A stretch of DNA of 11,873 bases from NCBI GenBank assembly GCA_964607755.1, contig CAZSMC010000099.1, positions 1 to 11,873 on the forward strand, read 5' to 3'. A program made the position numbers and the translations under genes. The DNA is from CAZSMC01 sp964607755 (GTDB taxonomy: Bacteria > Zhuqueibacterota > Zhuqueibacteria > Residuimicrobiales > Krinioviventaceae). Below the pieces are notes generated by a model, which was given only the letters and a program-made list of their open reading frames with translations, searched no databases and was not told where the DNA came from. Shown here piece after piece: positions 1 to 7,671 of the stretch (positions are counted from its first letter, which is position 1; each line of letters opens with the position of its first letter).

Positions 1-168
1 CTAACCACAATCATTCTCATTAGTTTTTTTCATGCCGCCTGGCCGGCCGTGCCGGGTGGCAGTGTTTTGCATCTCGATGGTGATGGCGATTATGGGAAAT
101 TGTTCGCTCCGGTTATTAGCGAAATAAATTACCAAAACCGGAATTTACGAGTGAAACGTTTAGGATAG
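1..168 (+). pseudogene. 3' part of a secreted protein with a LamG-like start, probably truncated
   Basis: The frame is open from the first base of the window to a TAG at 166-168, so the start lies outside. The 55 visible residues begin with a hydrophobic stretch resembling a signal-peptide core (LTTIILISFFHAAWPA). Next comes GGSVLHLDGDGDYGKLFAPV. The pattern alpha-LHLDG-x-x-DY is how LamG/concanavalin-A-like domains usually begin in exported bacterial proteins. Such a domain needs roughly 150 residues, but here the frame ends about 35 residues after the putative signal. A second frame (138-173) reads PEFTSETFRIA before its own stop. This resembles the FTxExW strand that normally follows in LamG domains, so a frameshift near the A-run at 134-137 is plausible. 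That the stretch is coding is fairly sure; that it is a LamG relic is inference. It lies 9 nt upstream of the next gene, in the same frame. Confidence 0.5.
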
Positions 169-177
169 CATGAATTT

Positions 178-2454
178 ATGACTCGACAACAACTAACAAC
201 ACTAATGCTCTTTGTGTTAGCACTCTTTTTTCTGGTCAATATTTATTTTCTTTTCATTCATGTCCAGAAAGACCCTGCCCCGGGAACGGCATTTATCGCA
301 TTTCAGGAATTTTTAAACCCGGAGAAAATTGATCTGTGGGACCCGGGCATCTTTTTCGGCATGCCTGTTTACAGTCAAACCAACGGCATAGCCCGGTTGA
401 ATGTGATTGACGCTGGCTTTTATAGCGCTTTCCGCTTACTCGAGCCTTATGTCGGGAATCCTTTTTTCATCTATCTACTTGCCAACGTGCTGGTTTTTAT
501 CTTTTGTGCTTTTCTTTTTCTGCGCCAACAAAATATATCTGCAAGAATTGCAGCCTGGGCAGCACTGCTCGCACTTTTCATTCCATTTTACTGGCAACAG
601 ATAATTGCTGATCACGGCCGTCATCTCCTGGCACTTTCACTTGTTCCCCTCTTGTTGCTGTTAATTGGCAAATTGCTCAAAGAATACAGACGGCACTGGT
701 GGGCACTGTCTGCGCTCGCCTCTGCATGGCTTATGCTACGCGGCAGCGTTCCGGTCATTTATGCGAGTTTTTGGCTGCTCCTTGTTTTTGTGATTGCTAA
801 AAGCATACAACAAAAAAACGTGAAAATAATCCTGCGCAATCTTGGCCTGCTAGTGAGTGTTTTCATCGCCGCTGCCAGTCTATCTGCTTATATCTGGCTG
901 CCAGCTCTGCAATATTTTAGACATGCTGTACCGGTAACCTCAGGTGCTTCACGCTCAATTGTTACGACTGTGCTGCCTTTTATCTCACCGTCTCTGTCTG
1001 AACAGGGCCTTCACCAACACATTTTCCCGTCAGTTTATATTGGCTTGACATTGCTTTATCTTGCTGGGTTGTCTCTTGTTCTCCGGAGAGATGGTTTTAT
1101 TTGGACGGCAATATTCCTGACTATTGTATTATGCGCTGTCCCTTTTGCCGGAAAAGTCTCTTGTGTTCCCCTGTTTTTACCGGCAATTCTCGTCGCCCTG
1201 GCGGCTGCAAGCGTGGATGCGTTGATAAACAAGCGTACAGAGAAAACAGCCCGAATACTATGCAAATATACCGGCTGGTGGTTTATTGGCCTGTTTGTTC
1301 TATTTATCATTCTTTTTGCTTTGCAAACGCCCATTCAGCGCATGTTTCCCGGGGTCAATGCAGTGCTTTCTGTGCAGCAAAAGCAAAGCATGGCAGCCAG
1401 CCTGCTTTTCGACGCGATCAAGGCGTTTCTGTTAATTGGCTTCCTCACTGTTCTTTTGCACGTTTTTGTGAATGGTAGATTTAATGTGATTTATTTGATC
1501 ATCATTTTACTTTTTGTCTTTCTTATGGACGTGGGCTATACCAATTATCACATATTAATTCAACCGGAAAAGAAACCAGCAACAGTGGAATATGAGAATA
1601 CAGAGAAATGGGACCGGACGCTATACATCCCAACAACTGAAACCGGTTATTGGGATCAGATAAACGGATTTTCCGCAACGTGTCCGGAAGATTATCTGCA
1701 CTTTTTTAACGAAACCGGATTGCATGTCATAGACAAGCCGTGGATTCATAATCCCTTTATTGCCAAATATTTTCATACAATCGTGCGAAATAACGACGTC
1801 ATGGAAGAAGCTGTGCCCATCCCACACATTAACGAGCAGCGACTTTTATTTGATTACCATGTCATGGATATGCTGAGTATCGACATCGTTGTTTCTCCGG
1901 AGATGATTCACGATCCGCGTTACCGGGTTGTAACTGATGTTTCGCCATTCGTCCATCGCAATACCGGGGCGCTTGATCATGTTTTTTTTGTTGATTCTGT
2001 CAATGTCCTGCCCGGCCACAAAAGTGTTTTTGATGTAATGAAGAAAAAGAGATTTGATCCTGCACACACAGCCTTGCTGGTTGAAAATCCGCCGTTTGCA
2101 ATTGCTCCGGCAGATTCTCCAAGAGCCGAAATTATTACTTTTGACAACGACCGGCATGTTATAAAAACGTCTGTTAACCAGCCCACATGTATGGTGGTTA
2201 GTGAGCCGTACTATCCTTATGGATGGCGTGCTTTTATTGATGGGTGGGAGACCCAAATTTATAAAACCAATAACATCCTCCGTTCGGTGTTCTTACCGGC
2301 CGGTTCATATACAGTTGAATTCGTTTTTCGTCCCCGCACTTTTACCACAGGACTGTGGGTGAGTCTGAGCATGTTCGCGTTCTGTACCGTTTTATTTTTC
2401 TGGGGCATTGGTCGTTTGTTAGGGGATGTGATGAAAAAATTAAAAACCCATTAG
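178..2454 (+). CDS. YfhO-family polytopic membrane protein (GT-C-like)
   Basis: A 758-residue integral membrane protein. It has one TM helix at about 8-28, then a large extracytoplasmic loop with the family-typical WDPGIFFGMP (54-63), where other members have W-x-P-x-x-F-x-GMP. About eleven further TM helices follow up to about residue 460. A soluble region of about 260 residues comes next, then a last TM helix at about 727-748 and a basic tail. The segment at about 671-724 is diagnostic: SEPYYPYGWRAFIDG, a YKTNN turn, then LPAGSYTVEFVFRPRTF. This matches the C-terminal beta module of YfhO proteins. In Firmicutes, YfhO-type proteins are implicated in glycosylating cell-wall polymers or lipids, probably from polyprenyl-linked sugars. 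The substrate here is unknown. AGGA at 162-165 is a weak, distant ribosome site. It is probably co-transcribed with the helicase gene 14 nt downstream, although their functions seem unrelated. Confidence 0.85.
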   Translation: MTRQQLTTLMLFVLALFFLVNIYFLFIHVQKDPAPGTAFIAFQEFLNPEKIDLWDPGIFFGMPVYSQTNGIARLNVIDAGFYSAFRLLEPYVGNPFFIYLLANVLVFIFCAFLFLRQQNISARIAAWAALLALFIPFYWQQIIADHGRHLLALSLVPLLLLLIGKLLKEYRRHWWALSALASAWLMLRGSVPVIYASFWLLLVFVIAKSIQQKNVKIILRNLGLLVSVFIAAASLSAYIWLPALQYFRHAVPVTSGASRSIVTTVLPFISPSLSEQGLHQHIFPSVYIGLTLLYLAGLSLVLRRDGFIWTAIFLTIVLCAVPFAGKVSCVPLFLPAILVALAAASVDALINKRTEKTARILCKYTGWWFIGLFVLFIILFALQTPIQRMFPGVNAVLSVQQKQSMAASLLFDAIKAFLLIGFLTVLLHVFVNGRFNVIYLIIILLFVFLMDVGYTNYHILIQPEKKPATVEYENTEKWDRTLYIPTTETGYWDQINGFSATCPEDYLHFFNETGLHVIDKPWIHNPFIAKYFHTIVRNNDVMEEAVPIPHINEQRLLFDYHVMDMLSIDIVVSPEMIHDPRYRVVTDVSPFVHRNTGALDHVFFVDSVNVLPGHKSVFDVMKKKRFDPAHTALLVENPPFAIAPADSPRAEIITFDNDRHVIKTSVNQPTCMVVSEPYYPYGWRAFIDGWETQIYKTNNILRSVFLPAGSYTVEFVFRPRTFTTGLWVSLSMFAFCTVLFFWGIGRLLGDVMKKLKTH

Positions 2455-2468
2455 TGGATTGACTTGTT

Positions 2469-5400
2469 ATGAGCTATCAAACCGACTGGACAAAATCCCA
2501 TTCTCAGAATAATATACAGACTGGCGACAATTTCGTTAAAAAAGTAATCAGTGCCAGCGCCGGAACAGGCAAAACATACCAACTGTCACTCGAGTACATC
2601 AATCTCCTGCTCTGTTATCATAAACTCGGATTGCGTTATCCTGAAATTCTCGTCATAACCTTTACCAGAAAAGCAACGGCAGAAATTCGCGAACGCATTT
2701 TTGAGCATCTGCAAAAACTGGTTACCGGCAAAGACGGGCAAGATAACATTAAAAATTCTTTGCAAAAAATTCTTGGCCGGCCATTGAATCAGGACGATTT
2801 CAATACCCTGCGGTCGGTTTACCAGGACATGCTGACCAACAAGCACCAGGTGCAAATCAGTACGATTGACTCTTTTATAAATAATATCTTTAAAACCGTT
2901 ATTGCGCCCTATAAGGGACTTGCAGATTATGTTATCGATCCGGTTTTAGAGGATAACATCAAAGAAAAACTATACCAGGCCATACTTGAGGAAAAGGAAA
3001 ACTGGGATCTATTCCGCTCTTTTTTCGAACGCACTGATTTGAAAACTATTCAGAGGTATGAAAATTTTGTCAAGGATATTATTGATAAACGCTGGCTGTT
3101 TTATCTGGCCGGCGCCAATTCGAAATTTCCCAAAAAAGAAATAAAAACCAAAGCTGATCTGGCACTGGAAAAATATCGCACAACCCTCACTGCTATATTT
3201 GACGCGTTTCACAAGGATTTGATGTCCCAATATGCTGATAAAACGGTCGATCAAATTATTACAAAAGAATATTATGAAAAGCTTTTCAATAGTACTCTCA
3301 TGCCGCTGTCTCGATGTTCGGAACATCTAAAAAAACAGTTGTATTCTCAAGAGACGCTGACCTTTCAACATGATTTTATTTTTGAAAAGAAATTCTGGAA
3401 AGGGAACAGATTATTTTGTGGAAAGAAAAATCTCGAAATAAAAGAATGGTACCAGGAGACCTGGGATGAGGCCTGCACTTATCTTGCTGATTATTTGTTT
3501 TTTACCCTGGTTTTGACTGAAGAGCAGGAAATTCGCCTCATGGTTGAACGTATCCTGAATCGATACGATGAACTGAAATTCCGGGAACGCGTTTTTACCC
3601 ACAATGATCTGCTCTATTACACATTCAAATTTTTATACGATCCGGAACTGTCTCTTATTGACCAGGATTCGGTGACCAATGTTTTTTATGAGCACCTTGC
3701 TGCCAGATACCGTTTTGTGCTGATCGATGAATTTCAGGATACCAGTATTGTGCAATTCAAGGCGTTGCTGCCGGTTATACAGGAAGTAATCAGCGGAGCC
3801 GGGGTGCGAGACTATGGCGGCGTAATTGTTGTTGGCGATGAAAAGCAATCGATTTATGGCTGGCGGGGCGGCGAACGCGATTTGCTGCGTTATATGCCGC
3901 AGCTTTTGAAAAATCCGCAGCAGATCGAATTGACTGTGTCTTACCGCAGCGATGAGAACATCATCGAGTTTATAAACGCCATTTATGGCAGCGAGGATGT
4001 GCAAAGTCATTTGCACGAGCATGATATTCGGTGGAAATATTCGCCAAATACAGCAATGAAAAAAAACGCCAGGGGATATGTGCACTTTTTTTTGCGCAAT
4101 TACACGACAACGGATGACGAAGAAACACCGAGCCGTTTGCAAGCTATCCGCGAGTTTGTCAAAGACAATATTGTTTATGCTGTTGAAAAGGGTATTGTTT
4201 CAGAAGAAAGCACAGCCGTCCTCGCCCGGCAAAATGAGGACCTCAATAATATAGCTGCGGTGTTGAACGAGTTTGGTATCGCCTGCGTTCTGGAATCGTC
4301 TTCTTCCATTCTGCATCACCGGATCGTTGCGCCGATGATGCATTTACTGAATTATATGGTTTATCAGGATGCGGCTGATCTGTTGCGCTTTTTGCGTTCC
4401 GATTATGTGTTGCTGGAAACGCCTCAGCTAAGAGAAATCCTTTTGGCTGCCAGGGACGTCAAACCAAATACAGATCGGCACGCTCTTTTTCAACACACCC
4501 GTCATATTCCGGCAATTGAAAAACTGGAAAAACTGCTGGACAATGTATCTAACGATAATATCCTTGTACTCGTCAAGAAAATTGCCGAGGAATATAACGT
4601 CAACAATTTGTTTGACATGGAAAGCGATATTAAAAATCTCAATCGCTTTTTCGAGATCGCCGCCGGTTTTTCAGAGACAAGTCGTCCCTATCCAAACACT
4701 TTGAAAGGATTTCTCGATTATTGCCATGAGTTTAGTGACCGGGACGCATTCAAGCAAGTTGCTATCGAAGAAATGAAGGCTATCAAACTGCAAACAATTC
4801 ACAAGTCAAAAGGTCTTGAATTTAACAGCGTATTTTTGTTTGTCGATATGAACAGTACATCCGGCGGCCGGGGGCGCAAGCTGGGAGTTTATTATAAATA
4901 CAAAGAGAATTTCAGAGAATTGGATCAATTTGTGCTCACATTCAATTACAAAAACATTGTCAAGCAATCCAGTTATAAAGATGTGATTGAAGAGTGGGAA
5001 CGCCGTGAGGCTATTGAAGAATTGAACGCACTTTACGTCGCCATGACCCGCGCAAAGAGCAATTTGTTTATCGGCTTTCTTTTTAACAGCAAGGACGGCC
5101 TTTTAAAAATTGACAACAGAGATGATAAAATTGACATTGCAAAATGCATGGCAAGAACGCTTAAAAACTTTTTTGAAAAGAATGGCAATGTTGCATTTAA
5201 AGATGATTCGAAATTCAACGCTGTGTACGGCACTTTCGACGCTATCCATGAATCCATATCAGAGGCACAGCACAAAGATTTTTCTTTTCTGCAACAATAT
5301 ATTGATGCTGACCGGGCAAAGTATGGTAAAATAGATAAAGAATATCAGCAGCAATTTACGCACATTGATTTCAAGTCAGCCTTTGTAGAACAACGCGGTG

Positions 5401-5822
5401 TGGAAAAAGGCACAATTGTGCACTATTATCTCTCTTTTATTCGTCACGATACGCCGGAAGAGCGGCGATATGCCCGCCGCCAGACCCTGAGCCGGTACGG
5501 CAGTCTGATGCCGGGTCAGGATGTAGAGATGCTTATCCAAAAAGCAAGTGCCTTTGTTGATAACAATCCGGAATTATTTCCTGACTCTGAATGGCATATT
5601 TTCACGGAATATTCTTTATTCCACCCCGACGGTAGCCAGATTCGCATTGACCGCTTGATGGTCAATACAAGAGAACACAAAATCATCATTGTTGATTACA
5701 AAACCGGAGATATTTTTGAACCGGATCAGTTATCGCGTTACACAGAAACCGTTGAGTCGCTGCCAGTCGTCAAGCAGCAAGAATATGACATTGATGCCCG
5801 GTTTTATCGCATAGAAATTTGA
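2469..5822 (+). CDS. UvrD/RecB-type helicase with C-terminal PD-(D/E)XK nuclease (AddA/RecB-like)
   Basis: A 1117-residue superfamily 1A helicase-nuclease, expected to process DNA double-strand ends for recombination with ATP. All core motifs are visible: motif I SASAGTGKT (28-36), Ia VITFTRKATAE (62-72), Ib STIDSF (131-136), II IDEFQDT (419-425), III GDEKQSIYGWRGG (456-468), IV SYRSDENI (491-498), V TIHKSKGLEF (776-785) and VI ALYVAMTRAK (854-863). The C-terminal RecB-type nuclease looks intact: H985 in GTIVHYYL, D1061 in RIDR, D1076/K1078 in VDYKTG, and QLSRY (1087-1091) as the QxxxY motif. Length and order fit the AddA-like proteins of Bacteroidota and relatives, which usually sit beside an AddB-type nuclease gene. 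No such partner is in this window. The start is the first ATG before motif I. No clear Shine-Dalgarno sequence precedes it, so coupling to the upstream gene is possible. Confidence 0.93.
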   Translation: MSYQTDWTKSHSQNNIQTGDNFVKKVISASAGTGKTYQLSLEYINLLLCYHKLGLRYPEILVITFTRKATAEIRERIFEHLQKLVTGKDGQDNIKNSLQKILGRPLNQDDFNTLRSVYQDMLTNKHQVQISTIDSFINNIFKTVIAPYKGLADYVIDPVLEDNIKEKLYQAILEEKENWDLFRSFFERTDLKTIQRYENFVKDIIDKRWLFYLAGANSKFPKKEIKTKADLALEKYRTTLTAIFDAFHKDLMSQYADKTVDQIITKEYYEKLFNSTLMPLSRCSEHLKKQLYSQETLTFQHDFIFEKKFWKGNRLFCGKKNLEIKEWYQETWDEACTYLADYLFFTLVLTEEQEIRLMVERILNRYDELKFRERVFTHNDLLYYTFKFLYDPELSLIDQDSVTNVFYEHLAARYRFVLIDEFQDTSIVQFKALLPVIQEVISGAGVRDYGGVIVVGDEKQSIYGWRGGERDLLRYMPQLLKNPQQIELTVSYRSDENIIEFINAIYGSEDVQSHLHEHDIRWKYSPNTAMKKNARGYVHFFLRNYTTTDDEETPSRLQAIREFVKDNIVYAVEKGIVSEESTAVLARQNEDLNNIAAVLNEFGIACVLESSSSILHHRIVAPMMHLLNYMVYQDAADLLRFLRSDYVLLETPQLREILLAARDVKPNTDRHALFQHTRHIPAIEKLEKLLDNVSNDNILVLVKKIAEEYNVNNLFDMESDIKNLNRFFEIAAGFSETSRPYPNTLKGFLDYCHEFSDRDAFKQVAIEEMKAIKLQTIHKSKGLEFNSVFLFVDMNSTSGGRGRKLGVYYKYKENFRELDQFVLTFNYKNIVKQSSYKDVIEEWERREAIEELNALYVAMTRAKSNLFIGFLFNSKDGLLKIDNRDDKIDIAKCMARTLKNFFEKNGNVAFKDDSKFNAVYGTFDAIHESISEAQHKDFSFLQQYIDADRAKYGKIDKEYQQQFTHIDFKSAFVEQRGVEKGTIVHYYLSFIRHDTPEERRYARRQTLSRYGSLMPGQDVEMLIQKASAFVDNNPELFPDSEWHIFTEYSLFHPDGSQIRIDRLMVNTREHKIIIVDYKTGDIFEPDQLSRYTETVESLPVVKQQEYDIDARFYRIEI

Positions 5823-5830
5823 ACTAATAA

Positions 5831-5850
5831 AAAGCCAAGTAGCGGACTTT
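5831..5850 (-). terminator. Possible intrinsic terminator between convergent genes
   Basis: AAAGCC and GGACTTT, separated by AAGTAGC, can form a short stem with one bulged A. Read on the minus strand, the stem is followed by TTTTTATT (5823-5830), as expected for a terminator serving the DUF1015 gene that ends at 5863. It lies in the 40-bp gap between two convergent genes. The stem is short and imperfect, so this is tentative. Confidence 0.4.
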
Positions 5851-5862
5851 ATCTCTTGAAAT

Positions 5863-7107
5863 TCAATCCAAAACATGTACAGCCATACCGCTCAACAACT
5901 TGGGTTCGAACCAGGTGGATTTTGGCGGCATAACTTTGTTGGCATCTGCCACATCCATAACATCCCGCATGGCTGTGGGATAGAGCGCAAATGCGACTTT
6001 GTATTCCCTGTTATCCACTTTGCTCGTCAAGTCTTGAATGCTGTCCATACCGCCGACAAAATCAATGCGCGGGTTGGTTCTGGGATCGTCGATTCCCAAA
6101 ACTGGTTGCAAAAGATAATCCTGAAGAATGGCCACGTCGAGCCGTTCCACTGCATCTCTGGGATTAAAAAGTCCTTGCTTTGGCTTTAAAATCCGCCATT
6201 GATTTTCCAAATACATGCCAAACGTTTGCGGAGAGCCAGGCCCGTTAAAAGGTTCATTCGCCTCTGCGATCGTGAAATTCTTTTCAACAGTCTCGAGGAA
6301 TTCCTGAGGTGCATGCCCGTTTAAATCACGGCAAATCCGGTTATAAGGCAAAATTTTCAAATCCGATTCCGGGAAAATAACGGCATAGAAAAAATTAAAA
6401 GGCTCGTCGCCAGTGTAATTGGGTTGAGCGTTTCGCTGTCGCTCACAGTATTCTGCAGCCGCTTCGGAACGGTGATGACCGTCCGCAATGTAGAGCGCTC
6501 CAATGTCTTTAAAAGCCGCTTGAATTTTTGCAATGTGCGGTTTATCAATCCTATAAAACTGATGCCGGACGTCATCGTAGGCGATGAAATCATAAACAGG
6601 TTCGGATGTTGCAAACACGTCCTGGCGCAGCTCTTCCATGTGCGTGTTATGATGAAAAGCTAAAAACACCGGGCCGGTCTGCGCTTTTGTGGCTTCCATC
6701 AAGCGAATCCGGTCTTTAACTTTGTCAGGACGGGTGTGTTCGTGTTTTTTGATAATGCCCTGACGGTATTCATCAACAGGAACACAGCCGACAAAACCGG
6801 TCTGCACATGTTCACCCATAGTTTGTCGGTAGAGATAAAGCTGTGGTTTTTCTTCGCGAATGAGCTTATATTCTTTTTGAAACCGTTGCAGGTTCTCGGC
6901 TCCTTTTTTATAGACGATATCCGACTGAGGATCCCTATCCGGGTCGAGATCAATTTCGGGTTTGATGATGTGCAGAAAAGAATGGAGATTGTTTTTAGCC
7001 ATTGTTCTGGCCTGGTCAGAATCCAGCACGTCATAGGGCGGTGAAGCGATTTGTTGGACCAAAGCAGGATTGGGACAAAGTCCCTGAAAAGGAATAATTT
7101 GTGCCAT
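5863..7107 (-). CDS. DUF1015 family protein with DGHHR (ParB/SerK-like) motif
   Basis: A 414-residue soluble protein, full length for the family. It is recognised by the N-terminal SPPYDVL (22-28), the central KKHEHTRPDKVKDR region (120-133), QTGPVFL (143-149) and IADGHHRSEAA (207-217). DUF1015 has no settled function. The DGHHR motif is shared with the ParB-like fold and with free-serine kinases such as archaeal SerK and SbnI, and in many genomes DUF1015 genes lie near serA/serC. A role in serine or phosphoserine metabolism is therefore a reasonable inference but unproven, and no serine gene is visible here. The start is well supported: reading toward the gene, GGAG lies 6 nt before the ATG. 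The gene is convergent with the helicase gene and seems to be transcribed alone. Confidence 0.9.
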   Translation of the reverse strand: MAQIIPFQGLCPNPALVQQIASPPYDVLDSDQARTMAKNNLHSFLHIIKPEIDLDPDRDPQSDIVYKKGAENLQRFQKEYKLIREEKPQLYLYRQTMGEHVQTGFVGCVPVDEYRQGIIKKHEHTRPDKVKDRIRLMEATKAQTGPVFLAFHHNTHMEELRQDVFATSEPVYDFIAYDDVRHQFYRIDKPHIAKIQAAFKDIGALYIADGHHRSEAAAEYCERQRNAQPNYTGDEPFNFFYAVIFPESDLKILPYNRICRDLNGHAPQEFLETVEKNFTIAEANEPFNGPGSPQTFGMYLENQWRILKPKQGLFNPRDAVERLDVAILQDYLLQPVLGIDDPRTNPRIDFVGGMDSIQDLTSKVDNREYKVAFALYPTAMRDVMDVADANKVMPPKSTWFEPKLLSGMAVHVLD

Positions 7108-7282
7108 TGTGTTCTCCGTTTACTTGAAAAATTTAGCTTATAAGGTAAGAAATTTTAACAGGTGAATCAAGTTTTTGCCGGGAATTTATTCAAGAGGTTA
7201 GTTAGAGGTGGGACGTTCCGGATAACCTTTCAGCATTAGCGATAAGTTCGTGTAAATGAAATCTGAATTCAAATTTTAATTC

Positions 7283-7325
7283 AAGGATGATTAATTGCTG
7301 ATGAAAAATAAATTCGATCATCCTT
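7283..7325. repeat. Inverted repeat with perfect 9-bp arms
   Basis: AAGGATGAT at 7283-7291 is exactly complementary to ATCATCCTT at 7317-7325. The pairing continues inward with a T-G wobble and AATT (7292-7296 against 7311-7316) if one C is bulged, giving about 14 pairs around a 14-nt loop. No T-run follows on either strand, so it does not look like a terminator. It sits 10 bp upstream of the predicted -35 box of the zinc-finger gene, where an operator or a structured element would be placed. Confidence 0.7.
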
Positions 7326-7334
7326 ATTGTCCAG

Positions 7335-7362
7335 TTGACTCAAAAAAATGTTTGATTATAAA
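7335..7362 (+). promoter_or_regulatory. Putative sigma70-type promoter for the zinc-finger gene
   Basis: TTGACT (7335-7340) and TATAAA (7357-7362) match the -35 and -10 boxes at five of six positions each, with a 16-bp spacer. They lie about 60 bp before the ATG at 7422. In such AT-rich DNA chance matches are common, so this is moderate evidence only. Confidence 0.4.
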
Positions 7363-7421
7363 AAATTTTATTTAGTAATAATCACAGTTTACAAGCCATA
7401 AAATAAATACAAGGTGAAAGC

Positions 7422-7649
7422 ATGATTTGTGATATATGTGGAAAAGAAGGAGCGCGTATCCGTAAAGTTACAGAAGCGTATGGAAAAGGTAAAGATTTAT
7501 TATTGATTGAGGATATTCCAATGATTAGCTGTCCGAATTGCGGAGAAAGCTACTTTACAGCAGATACGCTTCATGAAATAGAACGAATAAAACTTTACCG
7601 TAAAAACTTTGCCAAAGTGCGTTCTGTCGAGGTCGCATCATTTGTATAA
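7422..7649 (+). CDS. YgiT/MqsA-type zinc-finger protein (orphan antitoxin-like)
   Basis: A 75-residue protein with two CxxC pairs, C3/C6 and C37/C40 (CDIC and CPNC). They are spaced as in the N-terminal zinc-binding domain of MqsA/YgiT antitoxins. Between them is the strand-rich LLLIEDIPMISCPNCGE, typical of YgiT-type zinc fingers. After CPNCGESYFTADTLHEIER it ends with a short basic helix and lacks the C-terminal helix-turn-helix of full MqsA, as in many short family members. These usually accompany a toxin gene of MqsR or DUF4258 type immediately upstream, but none is present. It may be a solitary antitoxin, a regulator, or the survivor of a lost module. AAGGTG at 7411-7416 is a good ribosome site 5 nt before the ATG. 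The 3' end is only 14 nt from the convergent kinase gene. Confidence 0.8.
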   Translation: MICDICGKEGARIRKVTEAYGKGKDLLLIEDIPMISCPNCGESYFTADTLHEIERIKLYRKNFAKVRSVEVASFV

Positions 7650-7671
7650 ATATAATTTAAGAGCTATACAA
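7642..7671. repeat. Short inverted repeat across convergent gene ends
   Basis: TTGTATA (7642-7648) and TATACAA (7665-7671) are exact reverse complements separated by 16 nt. They span the stop codons of the zinc-finger and histidine kinase genes. The stem is AT-only apart from one pair and has no T-run, so it would be a weak terminator at best. Confidence 0.35.

Larger units (their letters stand above)
7108..7421. other. AT-rich divergent intergenic region
   Basis: These 314 bases separate the divergent DUF1015 (-) and zinc-finger (+) genes. No convincing gene is present. A 39-codon minus-strand frame (7202-7321) is open from ATG to stop but matches no family I recognise. The region holds the inverted repeat at 7283-7325 and the promoter-like boxes at 7335-7362, and must also hold the DUF1015 promoter. 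I searched by eye for a remnant of a DUF4258 or MqsR-type toxin, which often precedes YgiT-type antitoxins, and saw none. Confidence 0.6.

Noticed and set aside
1056..2256. Several minus-strand frames inside the YfhO-like gene
   Set aside because: They lie opposite a clear full-length coding frame, have no ribosome sites and resemble no protein family.
5875..7044. Plus-strand frames opposite the DUF1015 gene
   Set aside because: The minus strand carries conserved DUF1015 motifs over its entire length. The plus frames are shadows.
7202..7321. Minus-strand 39-codon open frame with ATG, reading HELIANAERLSG near its end
   Set aside because: No usable ribosome site at proper spacing and no recognised family. 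Its 5' end coincides with the inverted repeat. Kept only as a note; conservation in relatives would revive it.
7108..7421. Possible lost toxin gene before the YgiT-type antitoxin
   Set aside because: No frame on either strand shows MqsR- or DUF4258-like features, so the toxin is simply absent here rather than visibly decayed.
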